DNA from: RBG-16-34-14 sp963798865
Lineage (GTDB): Bacteria; Bacteroidota; Ignavibacteria; Ignavibacteriales; Ignavibacteriaceae
Reading direction: 5' to 3'
Assembly (NCBI GenBank): GCA_963798865.1
Contig: CAWCVZ010000004.1
Location: 868,001 to 932,000, forward strand
Length of the DNA stretch: 64,000 nucleotides
The notes beneath the pieces were generated by a model. That model saw nothing but the letters and a program-made list of their open reading frames with translations, made no database searches and was not told the DNA's origin. The translations under genes were made by a program, and so were the position numbers. Shown here piece after piece: positions 19,801 through 28,140 of the stretch (position 1 is its first letter; each line of letters starts with the position of its first letter).

Positions 19801-20068
19801 ATCCGAATTGCCGAACCTCTCGCTGTTGAAAGCAACTTTATTTCCGTCCGGGCTCCACACACTTGTTGGTTTCAATTCCTTCGTGTTCGGTTATCCTGTC
19901 TGCTTTGCCGCCGGAAGAGGAAACAGTCCATATATCTCCCTGGTATGAAAAAGCAATCCTTGAGCCGTCTTTGTTAATTGAAGGATACAGAAGCAGTGGC
20001 TGGTTCTGCGGAAATGCAATTGAAGAAAATAAAATAAGTGCGGTGAAAAATGCTAATGGCTTTAACAT
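16845..20068 (-). pseudogene. Tricorn-like protease, multiply frameshifted
   Basis: A homologue of tricorn peptidases, about 1,075 codons end to end, matching normal family length. In order: a signal peptide (MLKPLAFFTALILFSS), two blocks of TolB/PD40 beta-propeller repeats (e.g. NQPLLLYPSINKDGSRIAFS, DAFGYDPAESPDGRFVAF), a C1 region with the Ser-His pair in GQINASHMGMYG, a PDZ domain (VNLFAGDVITKVNGEPV), and an S41-type core with the nucleophile region CNENSYSNAEIFSHA. The reading frame changes at least nine times, but there are almost no internal stop codons within segments. The start is ATG 20068, preceded by AGGAG. It is either a very recent pseudogene or a stretch of poor sequence; the protease motifs themselves are conserved. 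Confidence 0.8.
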
Positions 20069-20232
20069 CATTAACTCCTGAATATTGAGGGGAAAATTTT
20101 CAATACTTTTACTGATTGTGTACCTAAATATAAAACTCTTGGTTAAAATTTGGGAAGGAAAATTGGATAAACGGTAACGTTTTAATAAGAATAAATCTGT
20201 AGTCAGCGTGAGGTGTTTGTTTGACACTTTCT

Positions 20233-21372
20233 CTACTGTGGGTTACGAAACTTTTTTGGGAATTTATCTATTCTTTTTAAAGAATCAAGATTAACATTTT
20301 CAGGATCAGTAATACCCTTGTGTAGTCTAGGATAAAAAAATGGCTCAAATGGGCCATAATGATTATCCCATTCCATAAACAAATGAACCCCTCCAAAATA
20401 ATTATCACCATTTTCATCAATCGCCAAAATTTTATCAAATTTTATAATTCGAATTATTTCAAGATAATATTGATTCTCATCGGCTAATTTTCCCCATTCT
20501 TTGAGTACTTCGTCACGAGAGATATTTGCAGGATTCTTTATTTGCCAGGGATTATATGATGTATCTGAAATATTAAACTTATCCATTGCATCATAGGATT
20601 TTGATTCTTTGTCATAGAATGCCAGAAATTTTCTTCCCATTACGTGAAGACCATCAGGTTCATATCCAACAATTTTATACACACGCCACTGTGGGTTTTT
20701 ATCAAAATCAATAATTTCAGATGAATATGGATAATGTTCATCTTCGGGATTTCTTAATAAAACATCACCAAAAAAAGTTCCTCTATCTCTTATTAGACCA
20801 AACAACTTTTCAATTTTCTTTTTTGTAGCTATGCGTGCTCGAATTTTAGTTTTAATACTCCTTTTACGTATTTGTAAAGAAATACCAAAATATGCAAATA
20901 ATAAGTGATCGTATTTAGGTTGAAATAGTATATCTTCAATTTCAGCTTTACCTAATATTTTGAACTCTTGAATACCATTTTTTCGTATTCTAGTTATAAA
21001 TAAATCTCTTGTCTTTTTCGAAAAATCACAAGCGGCAGCGAAAATTATTCCATAGATATCTTCACCCCCATTCAAAATATCATCTAAGTAGGTAGACATT
21101 TTTGATGGGGATATATTTTTTTCCCTCTTACATTGAATTAACCATAAATTTGATTTAACAACTTTTTCTTCCTTATCATCCTCATCCTCATTTTCAGCAT
21201 ATGATTGAGTTTCCCAACCTCTTGCATCGAAACCATCATCCGAACCTAGTCTTCCGGTTGCTTCAAGTAAGTTCCATTCACGGAAATCATAAACAATTTG
21301 CCTCACTAGATCTTCAAAACGATGAGGTTCAAGATCTTCAAAATGAATTGGATTAGTAGATTTTGTAATCAT
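20233..21372 (-). CDS. Mrr-like PD-(D/E)XK nuclease, possible defence gene
   Basis: A 379-residue protein. The N-terminal ~170 residues resemble the Mrr/restriction-endonuclease-like fold: an RFEDLVRQIVYDF helix, then GRLGSDDGFDARG (Asp49 as metal ligand) and WLIQCKRE (Gln80-Cys81-Lys82), with an acidic insert (about residues 60-70) between them. The C-terminal ~200 residues (from about 190) are unrecognised and may sense or bind a target. No methylase or other restriction subunit is nearby, so it could act on modified DNA or be a stand-alone antiviral effector. It lies between a broken gene and repeat copies, in an accessory block. The nuclease assignment is from motifs only. Confidence 0.65.
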   Translation of the reverse strand: MITKSTNPIHFEDLEPHRFEDLVRQIVYDFREWNLLEATGRLGSDDGFDARGWETQSYAENEDEDDKEEKVVKSNLWLIQCKREKNISPSKMSTYLDDILNGGEDIYGIIFAAACDFSKKTRDLFITRIRKNGIQEFKILGKAEIEDILFQPKYDHLLFAYFGISLQIRKRSIKTKIRARIATKKKIEKLFGLIRDRGTFFGDVLLRNPEDEHYPYSSEIIDFDKNPQWRVYKIVGYEPDGLHVMGRKFLAFYDKESKSYDAMDKFNISDTSYNPWQIKNPANISRDEVLKEWGKLADENQYYLEIIRIIKFDKILAIDENGDNYFGGVHLFMEWDNHYGPFEPFFYPRLHKGITDPENVNLDSLKRIDKFPKKFRNPQ

Positions 21373-21431
21373 TTTTTAATTATTATAATTACTGTTAATA
21401 CTGCTAAATATTTTTACAATAGGTTTATTGT

Positions 21432-21487
21432 ATTTCATCCGGTCTCACCCAAAGACAGCCCTCACATATCTCGCCGGATATTCCCGC
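21432..21487. repeat. Dispersed ~50-bp repeat, copy 1
   Basis: Shares TTTCATCC, AAAGACAGCCCTCACATATC and CCGGATATTCC with copies at 22271 and 23571. It lies 60 bases upstream of the Mrr-like gene start. On the minus strand one frame reads YPARYVRAVFG. Confidence 0.75.
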
Positions 21488-21512
21488 TGTTGCCGTTGGA
21501 TCTTGTTACCCT

Positions 21513-22214
21513 TTATTTGTAATTAAAACGAATTGGGATTGAAACCCAGGTTTTAGCAATTCTCCCTTTTCTCTTTGGTGTTGTAAAATTTGTACTCTTG
21601 ACAGCATCTATAACTCTTTGATCAACAATTTCATTAAAAGTTTTAATAATATAGCAATCAATTACTTTCCCTTTCTCATCAATCAGTGCCGTCGCATATA
21701 CCGTTCCATTTAGTTTTTCAGAATTTGAGATTTTATTGTTGATCGCAGCAAGACCTCCAATTGGTTGCGGCAATTCATCAACGTATGTAAAACCATTTTC
21801 AAATTTTAATTCATTAGGGAAATCCGGATATTTTTGAAACCATTTAGATAAATCATCTAATGCAAGTGACATATATTTTGGAAAACTATTGGAACTATTT
21901 ACTGCTTTCTTAATTTCATTTATACAATTTTCATAAAATATCTTCCCACTATCCGGTTTACCAAGTTTTCTATATGATTCTGCAATAAGAGCAACAGTTT
22001 CGTAATCATAATAAGTGGAATCAAAATTATTATGATAATTATTTAATTGAATAATTGCTTTCTCATATTGACCATCTCTAAATACCTGGATTGAAGATTT
22101 CAGTGCTTCAAGTTTATTTTCATATAGTTTCGTGAGATCTGGTGTAGAACAAGAAACAACAAATGAACTCAGAAAACATAATAGCAACAAATTGCTTTTA
22201 ATTTTAAATATCAT
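21513..22214 (-). CDS. Lipoprotein with TonB C-terminal-like domain
   Basis: A 233-residue predicted lipoprotein: a signal peptide ending in a lipobox (SFVVSC), a helical middle part that looks TPR-like (FRDGQYEKAIIQLNNY, ESYRKLGKPDSGKIFYENC), and a C-terminal TonB-type domain (GTVYATALIDEKGKVIDCYI, VIDAVKSTNFTTPKRKG, VSIPIRFNY). In Bacteroidota such TonB_C domains occur in many periplasmic proteins that are not true energy transducers. It lacks the Pro-rich TonB spacer. ATG 22214 is the start. It lies in the accessory block with a repeat copy 57 bases upstream. Confidence 0.75.
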   Translation of the reverse strand: MIFKIKSNLLLLCFLSSFVVSCSTPDLTKLYENKLEALKSSIQVFRDGQYEKAIIQLNNYHNNFDSTYYDYETVALIAESYRKLGKPDSGKIFYENCINEIKKAVNSSNSFPKYMSLALDDLSKWFQKYPDFPNELKFENGFTYVDELPQPIGGLAAINNKISNSEKLNGTVYATALIDEKGKVIDCYIIKTFNEIVDQRVIDAVKSTNFTTPKRKGRIAKTWVSIPIRFNYK

Positions 22215-22270
22215 ATTGTATCCTTTGTATAAAGCCTAACTATTAATTATACTGAAAATAATTTTTTAGC

Positions 22271-22335
22271 ATTTCATCCGATCTCTCTAAAAGACAGCCC
22301 TCACATATCTCTCCGGGTATTACACTTTAGCAGAG
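22271..22335. repeat. Dispersed ~50-bp repeat, copy 2
   Basis: Matches copy 1 over ATTTCATCC, AAAGACAGCCCTCACATATC and copy 3 over ACATATCTCTCCGG and AGCAGAG. It lies 57 bases upstream of the TonB-domain lipoprotein gene. Confidence 0.75.
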
Positions 22336-22378
22336 TAAGTTTAGAAAAACCTGACGGCTTGATATATATGTTATAAAT

Positions 22379-23467
22379 TTATTTTAATAAAATTAATTTC
22401 TTTGTACTTATAAATTTTCCAGACTGCATTTGATAAAAATAAATCCCACTGGGAAGATTGCTCCCATTAAATATGATCTCATATTTCCCAGTTGATTTTT
22501 CTTCATTTACCAACGATTCGATTAAATTCCCTAATAAATCATAAATTTTTAATGTTACAAAAGTTCTTTTAGGAATCGTATAATTGATTTTTGTTAATGG
22601 ATTAAATGGATTAGGATAGTTTTGTTTGATTTCAAATACTCCTGGTAAATGATCTGTGTCTCCAATATAATTAGAACCCATAACTACATTTAATACTGTT
22701 GGGAAATCTAGGTTTTCCAAATCAAAAGTATAATAGTAGGTGAAATTATTCAGGTTATCATTGAGAAAAATTAAATTTACTTTCCATTCACCTGGCTCTG
22801 AATATTGTGGTATAGTAACTGTCCCTTCATAGATTCCATCTAGAGAATCACCTGAAACTAAATAAGCGAAACCATTCCTATTCAAACCACCGGGACTCTT
22901 GAATTTTACAAGATTATCATGACAACCGCTAAAATTATCTGTTATGTGTAGAGTAATCGTTACATTTACATCACTATTACTAACATCTATTGTACTAGGA
23001 TAAAAACTAAAATCTTCCAAAACCGGTGCAGTAATATCATATATAGTAGATGTTACACTTAAGATCGTTGGGAAATTTAGGTTCTCCAAATCTGATGTAT
23101 AGTAATAGGTGAAATTATTCAGGTTATCATTGAGAAAAATTAAATTTACTTTCCATTCACCTGGCTCTGAATACTGTGGTATAGTAACTGTCCCTTCATA
23201 GATTCCATCTAGAGAATCACCTGAAACTAAATAAGCAAAACCATTCCTATTCAAACCACCGGGACTCTTGAATTTTACAAGATTATCATGACAACCGCTA
23301 AAATTATCTGTTATGTGTAGAGTAATCGTTACATTTACATCACTATTACTAACATCTATTGTACTAGGATAAAAACTAAAATCTTCCAAAACCGGTGGTT
23401 GTGTATCCTCTGGATAAGCTATACAATTAATGAATAGCAATAAAATTATTTTAAATATAATTTTCAA
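22379..23467 (-). CDS. Secreted protein of two near-identical beta domains with T9SS sorting domain
   Basis: A 362-residue protein: a signal peptide (MKIIFKIILLLFINCIAYP), two 123-residue beta-sandwich-like units (each starts PVLEDFSFYPSTIDVSNSDV and contains a GEWKVNLIFLND strand), and a C-terminal type A sorting domain (NYPNPFNPLTKINY, ending KKLILLK). The two units are almost identical in DNA as well. No ATG is available; TTG 23467, with GGAG six bases upstream, gives a proper signal peptide. The domain type occurs in many surface proteins of this group; no catalytic motif is visible. Probable role: adhesion or surface structure. Confidence 0.78.
   Translation of the reverse strand: MKIIFKIILLLFINCIAYPEDTQPPVLEDFSFYPSTIDVSNSDVNVTITLHITDNFSGCHDNLVKFKSPGGLNRNGFAYLVSGDSLDGIYEGTVTIPQYSEPGEWKVNLIFLNDNLNNFTYYYTSDLENLNFPTILSVTSTIYDITAPVLEDFSFYPSTIDVSNSDVNVTITLHITDNFSGCHDNLVKFKSPGGLNRNGFAYLVSGDSLDGIYEGTVTIPQYSEPGEWKVNLIFLNDNLNNFTYYYTFDLENLDFPTVLNVVMGSNYIGDTDHLPGVFEIKQNYPNPFNPLTKINYTIPKRTFVTLKIYDLLGNLIESLVNEEKSTGKYEIIFNGSNLPSGIYFYQMQSGKFISTKKLILLK
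22738..23395. repeat. Tandem duplication with a 369-bp period
   Basis: Bases 22738-23026 recur at 23107-23395 with very few differences (e.g. AATATTGTGG against AATACTGTGG, AAGCGAA against AAGCAAA). The period is 369 bp, exactly 123 codons, so the reading frame is kept. It builds the two domains of the surrounding gene. Confidence 0.92.
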
Positions 23468-23570
23468 AATGCACTCCAAATTTTTAACATATAATTATTA
23501 ATTATATGCAAAAGATCTTTACAATCCTTTAGATGCTAAAATGTTTTAAACAAACAAAAACTTTGCATAT

Positions 23571-23622
23571 CATTTAATCCAGTCCCTCACATATCTCTCC
23601 GGATATTCCGCAAAAGCAGAGA
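23571..23622. repeat. Dispersed ~50-bp repeat, copy 3
   Basis: CATTTAATCC, CCCTCACATATCTCTCCGG, ATATTCCGC and AGCAGAG match copies 1 and 2. It lies about 100 bases upstream of the tandem-repeat gene. The minus strand reads AFAEYPERYVRDWIK then a stop, which looks like a protein C-terminus. Confidence 0.72.
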
Positions 23623-23673
23623 GGTTTTTCGTGAGTGGTTTTCATACACACTTTTTCTAAATGCTTTTTAGTT

Positions 23674-23800
23674 TTAACCAGGTTTAAAAGTTTTCCCATC
23701 TAACCGGTGCCTCATTACCAACTCTTCATAATTCCCCGCCGGATCTTTGGTTGCTATTTCTTCCGTTTTAACTTCGTGATAGTTTTTTAAAGAGTCAAAC
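23674..23800 (-). pseudogene. Truncated C-terminal remnant of an unidentified gene
   Basis: An open frame of about 42 codons without start, ending in TAA at 23674-23676. It reads FDSLKNYHEVKTEEIATKD, PAGNYEELVMRHRLDGK and TFKPG. The composition looks like real protein sequence. Upstream it runs into the AAACGT repeat, where any N-terminal part is lost. I do not recognise the family. Confidence 0.35.
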
Positions 23801-23867
23801 AGGAAACGTAAAACGTAAGAAGTTAGACGAAAAACGTGAGAAGTGAAACGGGAAACGTAAGAAAAGT
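23801..23867. repeat. Degenerate AAACGT(A/G)AGAAGT repeat
   Basis: Three units of AAACGTRAGAAGT type at 23811, 23832 and 23853 (the last with two extra A), about 21 bases apart, plus partial AAACG copies between. There are too few copies, and they are too degenerate, for a CRISPR. Confidence 0.7.
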
Positions 23868-23925
23868 GGAATGATTATGTATCGATAAAGAAGATGATGC
23901 TGTTGAAGTAAATTCTAATCAAAAT

Positions 23926-23965
23926 AAAAAAAGCAGATAATCAATCTTGATCATCTGCCTTTTTA
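23926..23965. terminator. Bidirectional hairpin terminator downstream of the S41 protease gene
   Basis: Stem GCAGAT / ATCTGC extended by ATCA / TGAT (23933-23958), flanked by seven A on the left and a T run on the right. On the minus strand it follows the protease stop by 65 bases and ends in seven T. Confidence 0.8.
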
Positions 23966-24029
23966 TACGGGGAAATGAACTACTTTTTATTTAACAATTT
24001 ATTATACGTTTGGTTATCAGAAAGTACAT

Positions 24030-25631
24030 TTAAAGCTGTCTGCATCGGCTATCATATTTAAGCATCTCTTTAACTTTTCCTTCAGTGCCAATATATCTTG
24101 AAGCAAGTTCACCTTTTAACTCTTTTAATATTTCATTTTTAAATGCTCTGAATTCCATAGTGAAGTTTCCTTCAAAATGAGCTTTAGCTTTTTCAAGATC
24201 AGCAACTACATTATCATTTAAATTCTTCTTTTTAGCATCGGCTATAAGAGACTCAAGCTGCTTTTCTGATTCCGAAACATAAACATACTCATCAGCGGAT
24301 AGAAATTTTTCAAATTCGTTTAACATCTTTTCATCTTTTATAGATGAGAATTTTTCATCAGGGTTGCTGTAAAAATAATCATCAGCAAATCTAAAGAAGT
24401 ATCCCTTAGCAAGAAGGTCTGCGGTGATATCTCCTTCATTATTGTATTCAACAGTTGTATCTGGTGTTATACCGCCAGCACCAAAAACAAGTCTGTCATG
24501 ATCAGTTGAGTATGGAGAGGTAATAATGGAATCAACATTTAAGAAAACATCATTGTCTTTTGAGTAATCAATTTTCTGAATACATCTGCCGCTCGGAGTA
24601 TAATATCTTGCAGTTGTAATCTTTAAAGAAGTATTAAAGTTTAAAGGAGTTATGGTTTGAACCAAACCCTTGCCAAAAGATTTAGTGCCAAGTATTACTC
24701 CCCTGTCATGATCCTGTATTGCACCGGCAACAATTTCAGAAGCAGATGCAGAACCTTCATTAATTAATACTATAAGCTTTGCACTGCTGATCAAAGGTTC
24801 CTGAACTGCAAAGTAATCTTTTTTTGCAGATTGACCTCTTCCTTTTGTAGAAACTATAAGTTGACCTTTTTCCACAAATTTATCTACAATATCAACTGCA
24901 ACATCAAGAAGACCTCCCGGGTTTCCTCTTAAATCAAGAACCACAGATTTTATTTCTTTTTCTTCTTTAAGTTTTTGTAAAGCACGTTTTATTTCATCGC
25001 CTGCTGAGCGACTAAAGTTGGTTAGTTTTAAATAAACGTTGTTGCTGTTTTCAGGGTAAAATCCATAATAGGTTAGGTTTTTAATAATAACTTCCTCTCT
25101 TATAAGATTGAAAGTCAGTGTATCCTTTTCTCCATTTCTTGAAACTTTAAGCTCTACTTCTGTTCCGGGTTCACCTTTTACAAGGCCTGAAATCTGGTCA
25201 ATATTTTTAGGACTAATAGGAACTCCTGCAGCTTCAATAAGAACATCACCAACTCTAAGTCCCTGCTTTTGGGCTGAGTAACCATCAAGCACTTCAACAA
25301 TTGTAACTTTATCGGCTCTGGTTCCAATTGAGATCCCGACTCCCCCATATTTTCCATTTGTTATAAGATCAATGTCATCCTTTTTATTTTCATCCATAAA
25401 AATTGTGTATGGATCAAGTGAACCAAGCATTCCTTTTATACCAGCTTCCATGAATTTTTCTGGATCAATTTCATCTACATAGTTTAATGAAATTTCTTTG
25501 TAAACAGTTCCAAAGAGATCAATGTTTTTAGAAATTTCAAAATATATATCGTCTTTTCCTGCAAAGAATCCTGAGAATAAAATTATAACAACAAAAGACA
25601 TTATATATCCGAATATCCTATTCTGCTTCAT
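24030..25631 (-). CDS. S41-family C-terminal processing peptidase
   Basis: A 533-residue CtpA/Prc-type periplasmic serine protease. It has an N-terminal signal anchor (MKQNRIFGYIMSFVVIILFSG), an NDYVDEIDPEKF-like N-terminal helix bundle, a PDZ domain (KYGGVGISIGTR to GEPGTEVELKVSR) and an S41 core with the nucleophile Ser in NEGSASASEIVAGAI and the catalytic Lys in GTKSFGKGLVQT. It degrades or trims periplasmic proteins from their C-termini. The ATG has GGAG five bases upstream and overlaps the end of tmk by 14 bases, so the two are co-translated. Confidence 0.93.
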   Translation of the reverse strand: MKQNRIFGYIMSFVVIILFSGFFAGKDDIYFEISKNIDLFGTVYKEISLNYVDEIDPEKFMEAGIKGMLGSLDPYTIFMDENKKDDIDLITNGKYGGVGISIGTRADKVTIVEVLDGYSAQKQGLRVGDVLIEAAGVPISPKNIDQISGLVKGEPGTEVELKVSRNGEKDTLTFNLIREEVIIKNLTYYGFYPENSNNVYLKLTNFSRSAGDEIKRALQKLKEEKEIKSVVLDLRGNPGGLLDVAVDIVDKFVEKGQLIVSTKGRGQSAKKDYFAVQEPLISSAKLIVLINEGSASASEIVAGAIQDHDRGVILGTKSFGKGLVQTITPLNFNTSLKITTARYYTPSGRCIQKIDYSKDNDVFLNVDSIITSPYSTDHDRLVFGAGGITPDTTVEYNNEGDITADLLAKGYFFRFADDYFYSNPDEKFSSIKDEKMLNEFEKFLSADEYVYVSESEKQLESLIADAKKKNLNDNVVADLEKAKAHFEGNFTMEFRAFKNEILKELKGELASRYIGTEGKVKEMLKYDSRCRQL

Positions 25632-26253
25632 GGAAACTCCTTTTCTCTAAGACATTTATTTCATTTACAATTTTCTTATGCATTTCAGTTATTTCTGCTG
25701 TTCCATCAATTATTCTGAATCTTTTTTCTTTTTTAGCAATAGTTAAATATCCTTCTCTTACTTTTTCATAAAAAACAGAGTCAGATATTTCAATTCTATC
25801 CAGATCCAGATTCGTTTTATTTTTTTTTCTTTCCTCTGCAACTTTTACCGGGATATCAATAATAAAAGTTATATCTGGCACAGTTTTGCCAATCGCAAGC
25901 CTGTTTATATGTTCAACAGTATTAATATCAATTCCTCTGCCAAAACCCTGGTATGCAGTAGTGGAATCATGAAAGCGGTCGGAAATAACATAAAATCCTT
26001 TTTCCAGGGAAGGTCTTATTTTTTCCCTGACTAATTGTGCCCTGCTTGCCGAGAAGAGAAAAATTTCGCTTTCCATAAACATGTGGTAATGTTTTTTATC
26101 CAGTAAAACCTCCCTGATTTTTTCTGATATTTCAGTTCCTCCCGGTTCTCTTATTATCTCAACACTTTTTTTGTTTTTAACAAGATAATTTTTCAGGAGC
26201 TCTACCTGTGTGGATTTACCACAGAAATCTATTCCTTCAAACGTTATGAACAT
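25618..26253 (-). CDS. tmk: Thymidylate kinase
   Basis: A 211-residue enzyme phosphorylating dTMP to dTDP. The P-loop is present as FEGIDFCGKSTQ (Cys in place of the usual Gly/Ser), the DR(Y/F)HDS motif as ISDRFHDSTTAYQGFGRG, and IREPGGTEISEKIRE for the dTMP-binding region. It overlaps the downstream protease gene. ATG 26253 gives the family's normal N-terminus. Confidence 0.94.
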   Translation of the reverse strand: MFITFEGIDFCGKSTQVELLKNYLVKNKKSVEIIREPGGTEISEKIREVLLDKKHYHMFMESEIFLFSASRAQLVREKIRPSLEKGFYVISDRFHDSTTAYQGFGRGIDINTVEHINRLAIGKTVPDITFIIDIPVKVAEERKKNKTNLDLDRIEISDSVFYEKVREGYLTIAKKEKRFRIIDGTAEITEMHKKIVNEINVLEKRSFHEAE

Positions 26254-26470
26254 AAGTATTATTTAAAAGTTAGAAAATTAATTGATTCAACAAACGAAAA
26301 ATAATTCCCGGTATTCTCTTTAATGTTTAGCAGAAAAATTATCTGTGTTTGAAAAATATTCAGTAAAAAAATAAAATTAGTTCTGAAGCAAACAAGAGTA
26401 TTTTCTATTAATAATCTGTAGAGAATATACTACTTCCAAAAAAATAAAAGCCGGAAATTAAAAGCCAGTG

Positions 26471-27385
26471 TTAATTAAATTTTTTAATAATATATCTGAG
26501 TCTTTCCGGTTTTGTGTAAATTAAAGTTGTGTTCGCTGGAATTTCAACATGAGGTGTAACATTACCCAAGGTATCTAAAACAACATCCCTGTAGTAAACA
26601 AAAACTTTAAATTGATCCTCATTTAATTTTCCCAGGATATTAATTCCTCCCCTTACTCCAACAGTTACTCGGTTAGGAAGAAGAACCACTTCCCTGTCAC
26701 TTGGAATATCAAGTATGGAAACAGGAAGATCATCAAAATTTTTATCAACAATTTTCTGAACGTCAAGATTAACAGTTACTGTATTAATTGAGTATGTCAT
26801 ACCAGGCAAAGCTTTAAGGGAGGCCTGTTCAATTGTTTTTGAATCGAGATCAGATAACTCCATACTTTCTGTTTGAACTGATGTTAAGGTGTTAAGATAG
26901 CTTGCCGGACCAACTACATTGATTGAGTCAGGATAAATTTTAATTTTATTTGCCAGACCATAACCGGGTTTAAAGGCAAGATCAATATCGGGAATAATCT
27001 CAACTTTTTTTTCTTTTACTTTTTCAATAAAAAGTGAAAGAGTATCAGGAGTAAGATCAAGAACTTCCATATCAGATGAAAGCCAGGTGTTTTCTGAAAG
27101 GGAATTATAAAGGTTAATATATTTCTTACCAGTATCTCTCCCTGCTGAAATGGTATATACAGATTCTGCTCCAAGATTTACAGCAATAAGTTTCCAGCCA
27201 TTGCCTCTTATTTTGGCAGATATTCTGCGAGGTAATTTTGAACCGCTTGAATATCCTTCGGGATAATTAATAATTTTGACAGGAATATTTATGGTTATAT
27301 AATAATCTCTTGAAAGGGAAATAGATCCCCATAAAAGACAGGAAAAGAAAAGTGAAATTATTATTATATGTATGTTTTTCCTCAC
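26471..27385 (-). CDS. YbbR-like domain protein
   Basis: A 304-residue protein with an N-terminal membrane helix (NIHIIIISLFFSCLLWGS) and repeated beta-rich YbbR-type domains (RRISAKIRGNGWKLIAVNL, YSINTVTVNLDVQKI, NRVTVGVRGGINILGKL). The start appears to be GTG at 27385. YbbR proteins are often linked to the cyclic-di-AMP synthase DacA in other bacteria, but no dacA is visible here. It follows the BMC genes by 77 bases and may be co-transcribed with them. Confidence 0.8.
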   Translation of the reverse strand: MRKNIHIIIISLFFSCLLWGSISLSRDYYITINIPVKIINYPEGYSSGSKLPRRISAKIRGNGWKLIAVNLGAESVYTISAGRDTGKKYINLYNSLSENTWLSSDMEVLDLTPDTLSLFIEKVKEKKVEIIPDIDLAFKPGYGLANKIKIYPDSINVVGPASYLNTLTSVQTESMELSDLDSKTIEQASLKALPGMTYSINTVTVNLDVQKIVDKNFDDLPVSILDIPSDREVVLLPNRVTVGVRGGINILGKLNEDQFKVFVYYRDVVLDTLGNVTPHVEIPANTTLIYTKPERLRYIIKKFN

Positions 27386-27462
27386 AGCACTAATATATAT
27401 TAAAATGAAAATAAAAAAACACCACTTGGCGTGCCGTTCTTAAAATTTACACTTAAAATTTT

Positions 27463-28137
27463 TCAGGATAATTTTTTAAAATAATCGAGAAGTTCTTGTC
27501 TGTTTGCTCTTGAAATTTCCCTGCCATAAATTGGAAAACCTTCTGTACTCCTTGCGAGTCTTCTTAACTGATGGACATTATAAATCTCAAGCTCTTCCAT
27601 ATTTATCTTACTTTTACTTTTTGATGGTTTTACAGGCTTTTCTTCTTTAATACCAAGAGCTTCTTTTCTCAGGCGTGAAATTGTGTCGCTTGAGGATTCA
27701 GGCTCCTTTTCTTTAACGACAGGTTTTTCTCTTTCAGGTTCAGGCTTTTGTTTCTCAATTTTTTTTACCGGAAGGGATTTCTGTTCAGTTTTATTTTCTT
27801 CAAATAAATCTGGAGATTCTTTTTCTACTATGATTTGTTTTTCTTTTATCCTGCCAGGTTTCTCTCCAATTTCCGGAATAAGCGATGTAATTTGTTCATC
27901 AGGCTGTGGAATAATATGGGTTGAAACCAAAACTCCTACTCTTTTTGCAGCAGCAGCACCGGCATCTACTGCTGATCTGACAGCTGCTGTTTCACCAACA
28001 ACTTTAATGGTTATTAATGCGGGGTCCGTTCTCTCTTTACCGACAAGTGTAACATTGGCTGCTTTAATCATTGCATCTGCGGCTTCAATAGCAGCTACAA
28101 GACCCCGGGTTTCAACTAACCCGAGTGCTTTTGGCAT
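27463..28137 (-). CDS. BMC-H shell protein with a long C-terminal extension
   Basis: A 224-residue protein. Residues 1-92 are a hexameric shell (BMC-H) domain: ALGLVETRGLVAAIEAADAM, then VAGAAAAKRVG-type helix and THIIPQPDEQI. The pore loop reads RTDPAL, not the GSG type. Residues ~93-175 form a Lys/Glu/Pro-rich, probably disordered linker. Residues ~176-224 (MEELEIYNVHQLRRLARST to ANRQELLDYFKKLS) are a compact helical domain similar to SAP/Rho-N folds. Fusion of a shell domain with a possible nucleic-acid-binding tail recalls EutK. Three bases separate it from the other shell gene. No cargo enzymes are nearby. Confidence 0.88.
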   Translation of the reverse strand: MPKALGLVETRGLVAAIEAADAMIKAANVTLVGKERTDPALITIKVVGETAAVRSAVDAGAAAAKRVGVLVSTHIIPQPDEQITSLIPEIGEKPGRIKEKQIIVEKESPDLFEENKTEQKSLPVKKIEKQKPEPEREKPVVKEKEPESSSDTISRLRKEALGIKEEKPVKPSKSKSKINMEELEIYNVHQLRRLARSTEGFPIYGREISRANRQELLDYFKKLS

Positions 28138-28140
28138 AAA

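Larger units (their letters stand above)
23480..24029. other. Intergenic region with repeats, a coding remnant and a terminator
   Basis: 550 bases without an intact gene. It contains the third copy of the ~50-bp repeat (23571-23622), a short coding remnant on the minus strand (about 23674-23800), a degenerate AAACGT repeat (23801-23867) and a hairpin terminator (23926-23965). The individual parts are listed separately. Confidence 0.7.

Noticed and set aside
21432..23622. Integron-type cassette array with attC sites
   Set aside because: No GTTRRRY/RYYYAAC core sites, no long attC palindrome and no integrase gene in the window.
23801..23867. CRISPR or regulatory iteron array from AAACGT units
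   Set aside because: Three degenerate copies with uneven linkers and no initiator gene nearby.
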